Shown: positions 1 to 12,132, numbered from the stretch's first letter. The stretch is 64,000 bases of DNA from Streptomyces pactum (GCF_002005225.1 NZ_CP019724.1:930001-994000), one strand, 5' to 3'. Numbers and translations are program-made. Notes: generated from the letters alone by a model not told the origin.

Positions 1-1029
1 GTTGGTGTCGACGACGTCGGGGACCAGACCGCCCGCGTCGATGGCGGTGCCCTCGCGGTGCCGGACCACGCTGGCGTTGCCGGCGACCAGCGCGAGGTCG
101 GCCACCTGCTGCGCGTCGAGCCCCGTGGCCCCGACGGGCAGCGCGGCAAGTCCGTCCACCGCACCCGAGTTGAAGGCGCCGATGACGTGGTGGGCGGGCA
201 GCTCGCCGGCCGGCAGCGGGGCGCTCTCTCCCTCGACGAGCGCGGCGTACGCGGAGGGCAGCCGGCGCACGGTCTGGGTGGCGTTGTTGATCAGGATGTC
301 GAGCGGGCCCCGCTCGGTGACCTGGTCGGCCAGGGCCACGGCCTGGGCGGGATCGCGCAGGTCGATGCCGACGACCTCCAGGCGGTGGATCCAGTCCGCG
401 GAGTCGTCCATGGCCTTGAAGCGGCGGATGGCGTCCTTGGGGAAGCGGGTCGTGATCGTGGTGTGCGCGCCGTCGCGCAGCAGCCGCAGCGCGATGTACA
501 TGCCGATCTTGGCCCGGCCGCCGGTAAGCAGCGCGCGCTTGCCGGTGAGGTCGGCGCGGGCGTCGCGGCGCGCCCGGTTCTCGGCGGCGCAGCTCTGGCA
601 GAGCTGGTGGTAGAAGTAGTCGACCTCGACGTACCGCTGCTTGCAGATGTAGCAGGAGCGGGGGCGCTGCAGTATTCCGGCGATGCTGCCCTCCTCGGTG
701 CGGGAGGAGGGCAGGATGCCTTCGGTCTCGTCGTCGATGCGCTCGGCGGACCCGGTGGCGGTGGCCTCGGTCACCAGTTTGTCGTGGGCGGTCTTGGCGG
801 CCCGGCGCTCCTGGCGGCGGCGCTGCTTGACCATGCGGTAGATGTGCGACGTGGCCCGGCGGACCCGGACCGCGTCCGGGTGGTCGACGTCGAGGCCGTC
901 GAGTTCCGCCAGCACGCTCAGGCAGACGGCGAGCCGCTCCGGGTCGATACCGGGGCCGTACCCCGCCTCGTCACCGGACTCGTACACCACCTCGTCCGTG
1001 GTCGCCGAACCGTCCTGTGTCACCGTCAT
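1..1029 (-). CDS. SDR-family oxidoreductase with N-terminal Cys cluster, 3' end cut by window
   Basis: The 343 visible residues start at ATG 1029 and run off the left edge. A charged N-terminal region of about 170 residues precedes the SDR core. It contains CYICK followed about 14 residues later by CQSC, a possible zinc-binding pair. The Rossmann fold then begins with TGGRAKIG, the usual TGxxxGxG nucleotide site, followed by a GIDLRDP acidic segment and LINNATQTVRR, the NNAG-like motif. The catalytic Tyr/Lys would lie nearer the C-terminus and I did not identify them. The family catalyses NAD(P)-dependent oxidation or reduction of alcohols and ketones; the substrate cannot be inferred. The gene stands alone, upstream of a gene on the same strand in an unrelated family. 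The family call is secure; the metal-binding role of the cysteines is inference. Confidence 0.85.
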   Translation of the reverse strand, partial: MTVTQDGSATTDEVVYESGDEAGYGPGIDPERLAVCLSVLAELDGLDVDHPDAVRVRRATSHIYRMVKQRRRQERRAAKTAHDKLVTEATATGSAERIDDETEGILPSSRTEEGSIAGILQRPRSCYICKQRYVEVDYFYHQLCQSCAAENRARRDARADLTGKRALLTGGRAKIGMYIALRLLRDGAHTTITTRFPKDAIRRFKAMDDSADWIHRLEVVGIDLRDPAQAVALADQVTERGPLDILINNATQTVRRLPSAYAALVEGESAPLPAGELPAHHVIGAFNSGAVDGLAALPVGATGLDAQQVADLALVAGNASVVRHREGTAIDAGGLVPDVVDTN

Positions 1030-1133
1030 CGCCGCTGCCGTTCCCTGGTCACCGTCGCGGCGCTCCGAGACGCGTCCGCTTTCGAACAGCGGATTTTATT
1101 CAGCGCCGGGGCACGGAGCCAAACCCGTCCCCC

Positions 1134-2474
1134 TCAGGGACCGCAGGCGGTGAGCAATGTCTCCACCTCCTCCGACAACGCCAGCGCGAACCGGTCGAGG
1201 TCCGGCACCGCCTTCCCGTCGGCGACCAAGCCGTAGTGGACCTTCCCCCGGTACGTCGAGACGGCCACCGCCAGGGAGTGGCCGCGGGCCAGCGGCGCCA
1301 GCGGGTAGACCTCGGTGAGCGGGTGGCCGCCGAGCCGCAGGCCGAGGCTGGGCAGGGGGACGCTGGTGACCAGGATGTCGAACCACAGCCGGGCCGCCTG
1401 CCCGACCAGCGGCCCGCCGAGCCGGTGGCCGAGCGCCGGGACGTGATCGGCGAGCAGGGCGACGGCGCCGGCGCCCCGGCCGGGCCCCGCGTCCTTGTTG
1501 CGGTCCATGGCGGCGCGGACCGCGCCGAGGCGGGACAGCGGGTCGGGGTCGCCGACGGGAAGCCGTATCAGGTAACCGGAGAGCCGGTTGCCCTGGGGCT
1601 GGGCGGTGCGCGGGCGGCGCTTGGAGACGGGGATCAGCGCACGCGGCGCGACGCCCTCGCTGCCGTCGCCGCGCTCGTCCAGCCAGCGACGCAGGGCGCC
1701 GGCGACGACGGCGATCAGGACGTCGTTGACGGTGCCGCCGACGGTCTTGCGTACGCGGTGCACGTCGTCGAGGTCGACGGCGACGCCCGCGGTGCGGCGG
1801 GTACCGGAGGACTCCGCGGTCAGCGCGGCCGAGGAACGCACGTCGAGGATGGACAGGGCCGCGGCGGCGCCGATGTCGAGGGCGCGGCCCGCGTCGGACA
1901 GGGCGCCGCGCACCCTCTCCGGCAGTCCGCGCACGTCCGGCAGGAGAGCGCGCGGGGGCGGACCGGGGCGGGGCCGGGGCGCGGGGAGGTCCATCGGGTC
2001 GAGGACCCCCGCGGCGAGGGTCAGGGCTCGCAGTCCGTCGGCGAGGGCGTGGTGGAACTTGAAGAGCACGGCGAAAGCGCCACCGTCCGCACCCGGCAGC
2101 ACATGCGCCTCCCACGGCGGCCGGCCGCGCCCCAGCGGGCGCCCCATGAGGTGGCCCGCCCGCGCGTGGAAGTCCGTCGTCGGCGCGTGCAGCCGGACGT
2201 GGTCGAGCGGGTCGAAGCCGGGGTCGGGCTCACGGGTCGCGCCGCCGAACGCGAACGGCCGCCGCAGGGCGAGCGGCGGCTGCCAGGTGTCCCGGATCCG
2301 CATCCGCAGTCCGGGCACCGCGGGCGCGCGGGCGGCGAGCAGGTCCGCCGCATGGGCGGCCGCGGTGGGCGAGTCCGCCGGGAAGACCCCGAGCGCGCCG
2401 AGATGCATGGGGTGCTCGGCGGACTCGATGTTCCAGAACGCCAGGTCGAGAGGAGCGAGCGGATCGGGAGTCAA
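1134..2474 (-). CDS. WS/DGAT-type wax ester synthase / diacylglycerol acyltransferase
   Basis: This 446-residue protein has the family active-site motif HHALADG (HHxxxDG) in the context KFHHALADGLRA. Its N-terminus, PLAPLDLAFWNIE, matches the typical start of WS/DGAT enzymes, and a later GTVNDVLIAVVAGALRR segment matches the second conserved block. The family transfers acyl-CoA groups to diacylglycerol or fatty alcohols at the membrane, giving the triacylglycerol stores common in Streptomyces. I chose the TTG at 2474 because a GAGG sits seven bases upstream and homologues begin near here. The reading frame stays open to 2549, so a longer form cannot be excluded. Close to the usual 440-470 residues. 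Confidence 0.88.
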   Translation of the reverse strand: MTPDPLAPLDLAFWNIESAEHPMHLGALGVFPADSPTAAAHAADLLAARAPAVPGLRMRIRDTWQPPLALRRPFAFGGATREPDPGFDPLDHVRLHAPTTDFHARAGHLMGRPLGRGRPPWEAHVLPGADGGAFAVLFKFHHALADGLRALTLAAGVLDPMDLPAPRPRPGPPPRALLPDVRGLPERVRGALSDAGRALDIGAAAALSILDVRSSAALTAESSGTRRTAGVAVDLDDVHRVRKTVGGTVNDVLIAVVAGALRRWLDERGDGSEGVAPRALIPVSKRRPRTAQPQGNRLSGYLIRLPVGDPDPLSRLGAVRAAMDRNKDAGPGRGAGAVALLADHVPALGHRLGGPLVGQAARLWFDILVTSVPLPSLGLRLGGHPLTEVYPLAPLARGHSLAVAVSTYRGKVHYGLVADGKAVPDLDRFALALSEEVETLLTACGP

Positions 2475-2586
2475 GGGCTTGCCTCGCAGGGACGACACGC
2501 GGACGACGGGTGGACAAGCAGTCAATCGCCTTCCGCCGATTACGGTCAAGCACGATCAAGCTACGCACAGTTAACTGCGCATTGAT

Positions 2587-2613
2587 GTCCCGCCCCCGGC
2601 GAGGGGGCGGGAC
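2587..2613. terminator. Rho-independent-like hairpin downstream of the GH2 gene
   Basis: A perfect 11-bp GC-rich stem (GTCCCGCCCCC / GGGGGCGGGAC) with a 5-nt loop lies between the 3' end of the GH2 gene and the 5' end of the acyltransferase, both on the minus strand. It would end GH2 transcripts. The rest of the 2,550-2,813 gap shows no gene. Confidence 0.65.
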
Positions 2614-2813
2614 TCCAGGGACTCATGGGGCGCCTGTGCTCAGGTCGGCGGTGGCGGGGTCGCCTCGGCCGAGGTACCCCACCCGGACGGCTGCGGGCCG
2701 ACCGTGTCTCGCCGACGTCGAAGGCGGCCGGCCGTGCGGTCCGCGCCGCCGGAGCGGTGAACAGCGCGCGGACGCCGCCACCACCCCGGCCACGCACAGG
2801 CCCGGGCGCCGGG

Positions 2814-5426
2814 TCAGGCGGTCGGGCATCCCGCGGGGGTGGGCTGGGACGCGTCGTGGATCAGGGCCTCGTGGGCGGCCTTCACCCGCTCGACGTCCGG
2901 CTTGAGGACCTTGCGGTCGTAGGTCGTCAGTCCGTTCAGCTCGCCCTCGACGTCCGAGATCTGGGTGTAGACGGCGCCGTTGCTGCCCCGGCAGACCAGG
3001 GCGCGCACCTCGTCGAGCTTGGTGAGGTAGTCGTCGGTGTACGTCTGGGGGTCGACGTCGACGTACGACTGCTGCACGGACCAGGCGTGTCCGGGCACCG
3101 CGAGACCGAGGCCGCCGTACTCGCCGGTGACCAGGGCGCGTTCACCGTCCGGGGAGGGCGGCAGGGCGGGGCTCGGATAACCGTGCTCGTCCATGATGTC
3201 GCCGGCGCCGCCGTCGGCACCGAGGTTCAGGCCCGACTGGTTGTTGACGAGGCGGGTCGGGTCCCAGGCCTTGGCCTGCTCGGCGACGCGCTTGATGTCG
3301 TACTGGCCCCAGCCCTCGTTGAAGGTGACCCACATGATGATCGACGGATGGCTGATGTGCTCGTCGATCATCTCCTTCATCTCGCGCTCGAACTGGGCCC
3401 GGGAGGCGGCGTCCGGGTTCACCCCCGGGGTCGTCGACGGCATGTCCTGCCACACCAGCAGGCCCAGCTTGTCGGCCCAGTAGAACCAGCGGTCCGGCTC
3501 GACCTTGATGTGCTTGCGCACGGAGTTGAAGCCGAGCTGCTTGTGCAGCTTCAGGTCGTGCGCGAGGGCCTCGTCGGTCGGTGCCGTGTGCAGGCCGTCC
3601 GGCCAGAAGCCCTGGTCGAGGGTGGCCATCATGAAGACCGGTTCGCCGTTGAGGATCGTGCGCGGCACGCCGTTCACCTTCTCGACGGCGATGGAGCGCA
3701 TTCCGAAGTAGCTGTCGACGCGGTCGCGTCCGACGGTCACCTCGAGGTCGTACAGGAAGGGGTCGTCCGGCGACCACAGGCGCGGGTCGTGGATCCTGAG
3801 CGTCAGCGGTTCGCCGGTGCGGCCGCTCACGGTGGCGACCCTGCGGTGCCCCTCGTACGCCGTCGCCCTGACCCGTACGCCGTCGCGCACGCCCTTCGGC
3901 TCGACGGTCAGGGTCCCCGCGTCGACGTCCGGGGTCAGCTTCAGCGAGTCGACGTGGTCCCGGGCGACCGGCTCCATCCAGACCGTCTGCCAGATGCCGG
4001 AGCTGGGCGTGTACCAGATGCCGCTCGGGTCCAGGCTCTGCTTGCCGATCGGCGGGTTCTCGCCGTTCGCCGCGTTGGTCGGGTCGTAGACGCCGACGAT
4101 CAGCTCCTGGGTGCGGCCCGGCTTCAGCGCGTCGGTGACGTCGGCGCTGAACTTGTCGTAACCGCCCTTGTGCTCGGCGACCCTGGTGCCGTTGACGTAC
4201 ACCTCGGACTGCCAGTCGACGGCGCCGAAGTTGAGCTTCAGCCGCTGGCCGTGGCCGATGTGCCAGCCCGCGGGGACCGTGAAGGTGCGGCGGTACCACA
4301 TGCGGTCCTCGTGCCGCTGGATGCCGGAGAGCTGGGACTCCACCGGGTACGGGACGAGGATGCGCTCCTTGAGGTTCTCGCCCACCGGCGGCTGCTCCCC
4401 CGCCTCGGCGGCGGCGAACTGCCAGCGGCCGTTCAGGTTCCGCCAGGCGTCACGCGTCAACTGGGGGCGCGGGTACTCCGGGTGGGCGTTGTCCGGGCCG
4501 ACCTCGTCGGCCCAGTCGGTGCGCAGCTCGTAGGTGGACTGGTTGCCGCCGCTGCTCCAGAAGGCCTTGACAACGTTGCCTTCGGTGTCGGTGAGGCCCC
4601 CTTCCCCGTCGTAGCGGACGTCTGCGGTGCCGGGCGCGTCGCCGTTCTTGTTGCCGACGACGGGCTGGTCGAGGGCGACGAGGAGGGCGGTCGGGTCGGC
4701 GGGGTCGACCTCGGCCTCGCCCAGGGGCCACTTGGCGCCGCCGATCACCGCTTCGAGGTGGTCGGTGAGGCCGGCCGGGGCCGCGGCGAGGGGGCTCGCG
4801 AAGTCGAGCTTGAGGGCGCGGCCGGTGGACTGGACGGCGGTCGCCGTCGCGCCGTTGTAGTCGAAGCCGTCGGGCAGGCGGAACGCCGACTGCGGGACGG
4901 GCTCCTTGCTGCCGCCGGGCTCGGTCCAGCGCAGGTGGAGGTTGGAGCCTCCGTAGTGCTCGAAGTACTCGAGCTTGATGTCGTAGGACTGGCCGGCCGT
5001 CAGCTCGATGGGCCGGGCGGTCTGCTCGCGGTCCCAGTCGTCGACCCAGTGGTCGATGGCGAGCTGTCCGCCGATCCAGAGGCGGAAGCCGTTGTCGCCG
5101 ATGATCGAGAAGGTGTGGGCGCCGGTCTTCTCCGGCACCACCTTGCCGGTCCAGCGGACGCTGACGTCGTCCGACTGCCCGGTGGCGAAGTCCAGCCGCG
5201 GCTCCAGGGTGTTGAAGTCGACCTGCGGGTCGAAGCCGGTGGCCTTGAGTTCGTGGAAGTCGAAGGTGCCGGGAGCGGACTGGGTGTAGTACTCGCCCTT
5301 CAGGCCGTGGATCTCCGCGGCCGCGTCGTCGGCCGCGTTCGCGTGGGGCACGGCGGCGAGTCCGGCGACGCCGAGCGCGGCGGCGAGCAGTAGTGCCAGT
5401 CGGTCTCTGAGTCGTTTGGTGCGCAC
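2814..5426 (-). CDS. Secreted PA14-domain glycoside hydrolase family 2 (beta-galactosidase-like)
   Basis: An 870-residue exported enzyme. The first ~31 residues are a signal peptide (Arg/Lys n-region, Leu/Ala-rich core, then ANAAD). Residues ~35-180 are a PA14 domain (GLKGEYY near its start, FRLWIGG inside), often a carbohydrate-binding module. A linker domain is followed by the GH2 sugar-binding, immunoglobulin-like and TIM-barrel domains from ~residue 300. The GH2 acid/base motif FNEGWG puts the catalytic Glu at about residue 704, and the likely nucleophile is Glu769 in TGEYGG. The family hydrolyses beta-linked galactosides, glucuronides or mannosides with retention; the substrate is undetermined. 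The gene is monocistronic. Two tandem palindromes lie about 40 bp upstream and probably regulate it. Confidence 0.88.
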   Translation of the reverse strand: MRTKRLRDRLALLLAAALGVAGLAAVPHANAADDAAAEIHGLKGEYYTQSAPGTFDFHELKATGFDPQVDFNTLEPRLDFATGQSDDVSVRWTGKVVPEKTGAHTFSIIGDNGFRLWIGGQLAIDHWVDDWDREQTARPIELTAGQSYDIKLEYFEHYGGSNLHLRWTEPGGSKEPVPQSAFRLPDGFDYNGATATAVQSTGRALKLDFASPLAAAPAGLTDHLEAVIGGAKWPLGEAEVDPADPTALLVALDQPVVGNKNGDAPGTADVRYDGEGGLTDTEGNVVKAFWSSGGNQSTYELRTDWADEVGPDNAHPEYPRPQLTRDAWRNLNGRWQFAAAEAGEQPPVGENLKERILVPYPVESQLSGIQRHEDRMWYRRTFTVPAGWHIGHGQRLKLNFGAVDWQSEVYVNGTRVAEHKGGYDKFSADVTDALKPGRTQELIVGVYDPTNAANGENPPIGKQSLDPSGIWYTPSSGIWQTVWMEPVARDHVDSLKLTPDVDAGTLTVEPKGVRDGVRVRATAYEGHRRVATVSGRTGEPLTLRIHDPRLWSPDDPFLYDLEVTVGRDRVDSYFGMRSIAVEKVNGVPRTILNGEPVFMMATLDQGFWPDGLHTAPTDEALAHDLKLHKQLGFNSVRKHIKVEPDRWFYWADKLGLLVWQDMPSTTPGVNPDAASRAQFEREMKEMIDEHISHPSIIMWVTFNEGWGQYDIKRVAEQAKAWDPTRLVNNQSGLNLGADGGAGDIMDEHGYPSPALPPSPDGERALVTGEYGGLGLAVPGHAWSVQQSYVDVDPQTYTDDYLTKLDEVRALVCRGSNGAVYTQISDVEGELNGLTTYDRKVLKPDVERVKAAHEALIHDASQPTPAGCPTA

Positions 5427-5467
5427 TGACCCTCTCCTCGAGAACGGGTGGTGGCTGATGGCTCAGG

Positions 5468-5490
5468 ACATCGATGTCATACATCGATGT
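5468..5490. promoter_or_regulatory. Two tandem copies of palindrome ACATCGATGT upstream of the GH2 gene
   Basis: The 10-bp perfect palindrome ACATCGATGT occurs at 5468-5477 and 5481-5490, separated by CAT. It lies 42-64 bp upstream of the GH2 start. Two identical palindromes 13 bp apart suggest an operator for a dimeric regulator binding on nearly one helical face. No regulator gene lies next to it in this window. Confidence 0.5.
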
Positions 5491-5550
5491 AACAGCAGAT
5501 GTGCAGAGGCATGACAACACGGATTCCGCTTCGCGTCCAGGGACATGACA

Positions 5551-5595
5551 ACGGCCCCCGGGGGGCAGCCCGGGGATCGCGCCGGCCGGGGCCGT
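5551..5595 (-). terminator. Probable terminator of glgC
   Basis: The arms ACGGCCCC (5551-5558) and GGGGCCGT (5588-5595) enclose further GC-rich pairing, just downstream of the glgC stop codon at 5606. There is no U-tract, as is common in Streptomyces. Confidence 0.5.
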
Positions 5596-5605
5596 CACCC
5601 GCCCG

Positions 5606-6826
5606 TCAGGGCACCCGCTGTCCCTTGCCCAACGCGATCACGCCGCCCTGGGAGACGGTGTACAGCTCGGCGTCCCGCTCCGGGTTGACGCCGATCGTCG
5701 CGCCCGGCGGCACGTCGACGTTCTTGTCCAGCACCGCCCCGCGCACGATCGCGCCGCGGCCGATGCGCACGTTGTCGTGCAGCACCGAGCCCTGGACGAC
5801 GGCTCCCGGGTCGACCACCACGCCCGGCGAGAGCACGGACCGGGTGACCTGCCCGCGGATCAGGCAGCCCGCGCTGATGATCGACTCGCCGGCGATGCCC
5901 CCGGCGTTGAAACGGGCGGGCGAGAGCTGGGTGGAGTGGGTGTAGACCGGCCAGTCACGGTTGTAGAGGTTGAACGCGGGCCGCTCGGCGATCAGGTCCA
6001 TGTGGGCGTCGTAGTAGGCGTCGAGGGTGCCGACGTCCCGCCAGTAGCCCTGGTCCCGGGTCGTCTCCCCCGGCACGTGGTTGGCGCTGAAGTCGTACAG
6101 CGCGGCCTCGCCCCGGTCGGTGAGCTGGGGCAGGATCGAGCCGCCCATGTCGTGGACGGAGTTCTCGTCCCCGGCGTCCCGGTGCAGTGCCTCGATGAGG
6201 GCCTTGGTGGTGAAGACGTAGTTGCCCATCGAGGCGAAGACGCACTCGGGGTCGTCGGCCAGCCCGGGAGGGTCGGCGGGCTTCTCCAGGAAGCCGGTGA
6301 CGGTCTGGCCGTCGGAACCCGGCGTGATCACGCCGAAGGACGGCGACTCGGCGCGCGGGACCCGGATACCGGCCACGGTCACGCCGGCACCGGACTCGAT
6401 GTGCTGGGTGAGCATCTGGCGCGGGTCCATCCGGTACACGTGGTCGGCGCCGAAGACCGCCACGTACTCCGGCTGTTCGTCGTGGACCAGGTTCAGGGAC
6501 TGGAGGATCGCGTCGGCGCTGCCGAGGTACCAGCGCGGTCCCAGGCGCTGCTGGGCCGGGACGGGGGTGACGTAGTTGCCGAGCAGGCTGGACATCCGCC
6601 AGGTGGTGGTGATGTGCCGGTCCAGGGAGTGCGACTTGTACTGGGTGAGCACGCAGATCCGCAGGATGTCGCCGTTGACCAGGTTGGACAGCACGAAGTC
6701 GACCAGCCGGTACGTGCCGCCGAAGGTGACCGCGGGTTTGGCGCGGTCCGCGGTCAGGGGCATCAGGCGCTTGCCCTCTCCGCCCGCCAGCACGATCCCG
6801 AGCACCGAAGGACCTCCACGACGCAT
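5606..6826 (-). CDS. glgC: Glucose-1-phosphate adenylyltransferase (ADP-glucose pyrophosphorylase)
   Basis: This 406-residue enzyme makes ADP-glucose from ATP and glucose 1-phosphate in the cytosol for glycogen and maltose-1-phosphate synthesis. It has the nucleotidyltransferase signature [13 protein letters not shown] near the N-terminus, the RAKPAV motif, GSADAI, and the [11 protein letters not shown] motif of bacterial GlgC. The C-terminal part is a left-handed beta-helix with hexapeptide-like repeats. The ATG at 6826 starts the [17 protein letters not shown]-terminus typical of actinobacteria. It lies 11 bp downstream of the glgM-like gene on the same strand, so the two probably form an operon. 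Confidence 0.95.
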   Translation of the reverse strand: MRRGGPSVLGIVLAGGEGKRLMPLTADRAKPAVTFGGTYRLVDFVLSNLVNGDILRICVLTQYKSHSLDRHITTTWRMSSLLGNYVTPVPAQQRLGPRWYLGSADAILQSLNLVHDEQPEYVAVFGADHVYRMDPRQMLTQHIESGAGVTVAGIRVPRAESPSFGVITPGSDGQTVTGFLEKPADPPGLADDPECVFASMGNYVFTTKALIEALHRDAGDENSVHDMGGSILPQLTDRGEAALYDFSANHVPGETTRDQGYWRDVGTLDAYYDAHMDLIAERPAFNLYNRDWPVYTHSTQLSPARFNAGGIAGESIISAGCLIRGQVTRSVLSPGVVVDPGAVVQGSVLHDNVRIGRGAIVRGAVLDKNVDVPPGATIGVNPERDAELYTVSQGGVIALGKGQRVP

Positions 6827-6837
6827 GGCCGCTCCCC

Positions 6838-8052
6838 TCACCTCGTCCACCCTCGGCCGCCCCTGGGCGGGGCCGCCCAAGCCTGCTCGAGGATCTCCTC
6901 GTAGAGCCGGACGGTACGACGCGCGACCGCGTCCCAGCCGAACTCCGCCACCGCGCGCTCCCGGCCCGCCTCGCCCATCCGCCGGGCGGTCTCCGGGTCG
7001 CCGAGGACGGCGTCCAGCGCCCGGGCCAGACCCGCCTCGAAGTCGTCGTCCTCGTCGTCGTCGCCGTGCTCGGTCCTGGGGACGAGTACCCCCGTTTCGC
7101 CGTGCGCCACGACCTCGGGGATGCCTCCGACGCGGGAGGCCACCACGGGCGTGCCGCAGGCCATCGCCTCCAGGTTGACGATGCCGAGGGGCTCGTACAC
7201 CGAGGGGCAGACGAACACCGCGGCGTGGGTCAGGAGCTGGATCACCTCCGGGCGCGGCAGCATCCGCGGGATCCAGTGCACGCCCTCGCGGGCGCGGCTC
7301 AACTCGGCGAAGAGGTCGCGGAACTCCTGGTCGATCTCCGGGGTGTCCGGGGCGCCGGCGCACAGCACGACCTGCGCGGCCGGGTCGATGTCCCGCACCG
7401 CGCGCAGCAGGTGCGGCACGCCCTTCTGGCGGGTGATGCGGCCGACGAACAGGACGTACGGACGGGAGCGGTCCAGGCCGATCCGGTCCAGCGCGTCGGT
7501 GCCGGGGTCGGGCCGGTAGAGGGTGGTGTCGATGCCGTTGTGCACGACGTGGACCCGGGAGGCGTCCAGCGCCGGGTAGCAGGCGAGGACATCGTCGCGC
7601 ATGGCGCCGGACACGGCGATCACCGCGTCGGCGGCCTCGGCGGCGGTGCGCTCGGCCCAGCCGGACAGGGCGTAGCCGCCGCCGAGCTGCTCGGCCTTCC
7701 AGGGGCGCAGGGGCTCCAGGGAGTGGGCGGTCATCACGTGCGGGACGCCGTACAGGAGCTTGGCGACGTGGCCGCCGAGGGCCGCGTACCAGGTGTGGGA
7801 GTGGACCAGTTCACGGCCTTCGAGAGCGGCGGCCATGGCGAGGTCCACGGAGAAGGTGCGCAGCGCGTCGTTGGCACCGTCGAGCGCCGACCACGAACGG
7901 TGGCGCAGCACGCCGTCGGTGCGGCCCTCGCCCCAGCAGTGCACGTCCAGGTCGACGAGGCGGGCGAGCTCCCGGGCGAGAAACTCCACGTGGACGCCCG
8001 CGCCGCCGTACACGTCCGGCGGGTACTCCCGGGTCAGCAGTCCCACACGCAC
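6838..8052 (-). CDS. glgA: GT4-family glycogen / maltose-1-phosphate synthase (GlgM type)
   Basis: A 404-residue GT-B glycosyltransferase. It starts at GTG 8052, placed by a GGAGG six bases upstream and by [12 protein letters not shown], the N-terminus of actinobacterial GlgA/GlgM proteins. GGAGVHV follows, and the retaining-GT4 C-terminal motif reads [22 protein letters not shown] (quoted here only as family context; the key residues are the E of EPLG and the E of NLEA). In Mycobacterium the homologue Rv1212c, beside glgC Rv1213, uses ADP-glucose and glucose 1-phosphate to make alpha-maltose 1-phosphate for the GlgE pathway. The adjacency to glgC here favours that role over a classical GT5 glycogen synthase. 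Databases usually label this family glgA, hence the symbol. Confidence 0.88.
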   Translation of the reverse strand: MRVGLLTREYPPDVYGGAGVHVEFLARELARLVDLDVHCWGEGRTDGVLRHRSWSALDGANDALRTFSVDLAMAAALEGRELVHSHTWYAALGGHVAKLLYGVPHVMTAHSLEPLRPWKAEQLGGGYALSGWAERTAAEAADAVIAVSGAMRDDVLACYPALDASRVHVVHNGIDTTLYRPDPGTDALDRIGLDRSRPYVLFVGRITRQKGVPHLLRAVRDIDPAAQVVLCAGAPDTPEIDQEFRDLFAELSRAREGVHWIPRMLPRPEVIQLLTHAAVFVCPSVYEPLGIVNLEAMACGTPVVASRVGGIPEVVAHGETGVLVPRTEHGDDDEDDDFEAGLARALDAVLGDPETARRMGEAGRERAVAEFGWDAVARRTVRLYEEILEQAWAAPPRGGRGWTR

Positions 8053-8090
8053 CCGGAACCTCCCCTGCTCGGCGGCTGGTCCCCTCATGG

Positions 8091-9104
8091 TCACCCAGAC
8101 GGGGCGCCTGGGGAAGAGCGCCGGGACCGCGGAGACCGGGGAGCTGCCGCCGGCCGGGCAGGCCCCGGCGGCCGGGCGGACCCCGGCGGCCGGGCGGACC
8201 CCGGCGGCCGGGAGAAGCAGCAGTCGCCGCAGATCCCTGAGCCGGGCACCCGGTAGTACAGGCAGCAACTGCGGCGCCGGAAGGCGGGGAGGGGGCCGGG
8301 CTCGGTGCCGGGGTCGGATTCGCAGCCGGGGCCGGGTTCGGTTCCGGTTGCGGTTTCGGTTGCGGTTTCGGTTGCGGTTTCGGTTTCGATTGCGGTTGCG
8401 GGGAAGGGCCCGGTTGCGGGGAGGGTGCCGGTGAAGGTGCCGGTTCCGGTGAGCAGGGGGTGGTCGAGCAGGCCGGTGGTCAGCGAGCGGGCGTGGTCGG
8501 CGATGTCGGCACGGCCGTGGTGGCCGGCCCAGCGCTCCAGTTCCCGGCCGGCGCCCGCCAGCGCGGACGCGGCGTTGCCCCACAGCAGACCGGTCGCGAC
8601 GCGGTACCGGGTGTGCAGGGCGGCCGTCAGTGGTGCCAGGTGGCCGCGGAGCACGGCTTCCCCGATGGTCCCGACGTCGCCGGGCAGGGGGCGCAGCTCG
8701 GCGAGCCACAGGTCGTCGGGTGCGCCGGCGTCGGGGTCCCAGCGCAGCAGTCGCGGGGCGAGGTCGGGGACGCCTCCGTAGCGGACGGCGCATCCGAGCG
8801 CCACCGACCACAGACGGGCCGCCAGCCCCTGGTGGGCCACGGAGGCGGCGACGCGGATCTCGGGGGCGCGCAGTACGGCGGCGACCTTGCCGACGCGGAA
8901 GGCGAGCGGGTCCTCTCCGGCCCCTGCGTGAACGTCCGGCGCCACTCCTCCGTACACCGGTGCGTAGGCGTGTGCGAGGGTGGGGAGCGCCAGGGGCGGC
9001 GACGGCCGCGAGGCACGCAGGACGAAGAAACCGCCGAGCGGGCGCAGTGCGGCGAGGCCGGGGTCGGAGTCCAGGTCGAGGTCCACGGGGAGCAGTAGTA
9101 TCAA
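8091..9104 (-). CDS. FhuF-like (2Fe-2S) iron-reductase family protein with low-complexity insert
   Basis: This 337-residue protein carries the FhuF C-terminal cysteine motif SCCLYYRVPGSGICGDC (CC-x10-C-x2-C), which holds a [2Fe-2S] cluster in siderophore-iron reductases. The first ~210 residues look like the FhuF-like helical domain. Residues ~240-270 are a Glu/Thr/Ala repeat tract encoded by 12-bp DNA repeats. After the cysteine motif comes an unusual Arg/Pro-rich tail with a repeated RPPGSA unit, encoded by an 18-bp repeat at about 8153-8212. The likely role is releasing iron from ferric siderophores in the cytosol. No siderophore gene is adjacent. The start at 9104 is the first of its frame; a short N-terminal trim is possible. 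Confidence 0.75.
   Translation of the reverse strand: MILLLPVDLDLDSDPGLAALRPLGGFFVLRASRPSPPLALPTLAHAYAPVYGGVAPDVHAGAGEDPLAFRVGKVAAVLRAPEIRVAASVAHQGLAARLWSVALGCAVRYGGVPDLAPRLLRWDPDAGAPDDLWLAELRPLPGDVGTIGEAVLRGHLAPLTAALHTRYRVATGLLWGNAASALAGAGRELERWAGHHGRADIADHARSLTTGLLDHPLLTGTGTFTGTLPATGPFPATAIETETATETATETATGTEPGPGCESDPGTEPGPLPAFRRRSCCLYYRVPGSGICGDCCFSRPPGSARPPGSARPPGPARPAAAPRSPRSRRSSPGAPSG
8334..8400. repeat. 12-bp tandem repeat GGTTGCGGTTTC inside the FhuF-like gene
   Basis: Three consecutive perfect copies of GGTTGCGGTTTC (8346-8381) are flanked by degenerate half-units. In the gene's frame they encode a Thr-Glu-Thr-Ala type repeat. Unit length is a multiple of three, so copy-number change would keep the frame. 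Confidence 0.8.
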
Positions 9105-9313
9105 GGCCCTTAGGGGCGTGGGTCAGGGGCGCGGTACTTCCGGCACCCACCCTGGGGAGGACGGCGCCGCCGTCATACTCCATCGGCAGTAGGACCCAAT
9201 GAGTGCTCAGGGACGACGACGGGAAGACCCTGAGACGGCATCGTGTTGTCCATGGAAGACGACCGTTCGCCGCACCGGGCCCAGGGCCCCCGCCCCCCGC
9301 AGAGGAGCAGCCG

Positions 9314-11969
<2,656 letters not shown>

Positions 11970-12132
11970 TCACGCCAAGTGGCCAAGAAGGTGTGGCCGT
12001 TGGCCGGATGAGACGCGGGCCCGCTGAGGCACCGGGCCCCTCCCGTGCGTACTGGAGTCCGCCGGGCCAGGAGCAGGTGCGACCCCTGTACCGGCACGTC
12101 AGGATGGTTCGAGCGGAGAGACTGGCCATACT

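Noticed and set aside
2625..5393. A 922-codon open frame on the plus strand opposite the GH2 gene
   Set aside because: It is the antisense of a strongly supported gene; long mirror frames are expected in high-GC DNA and its product is low-complexity Val/Gly/Arg-rich.
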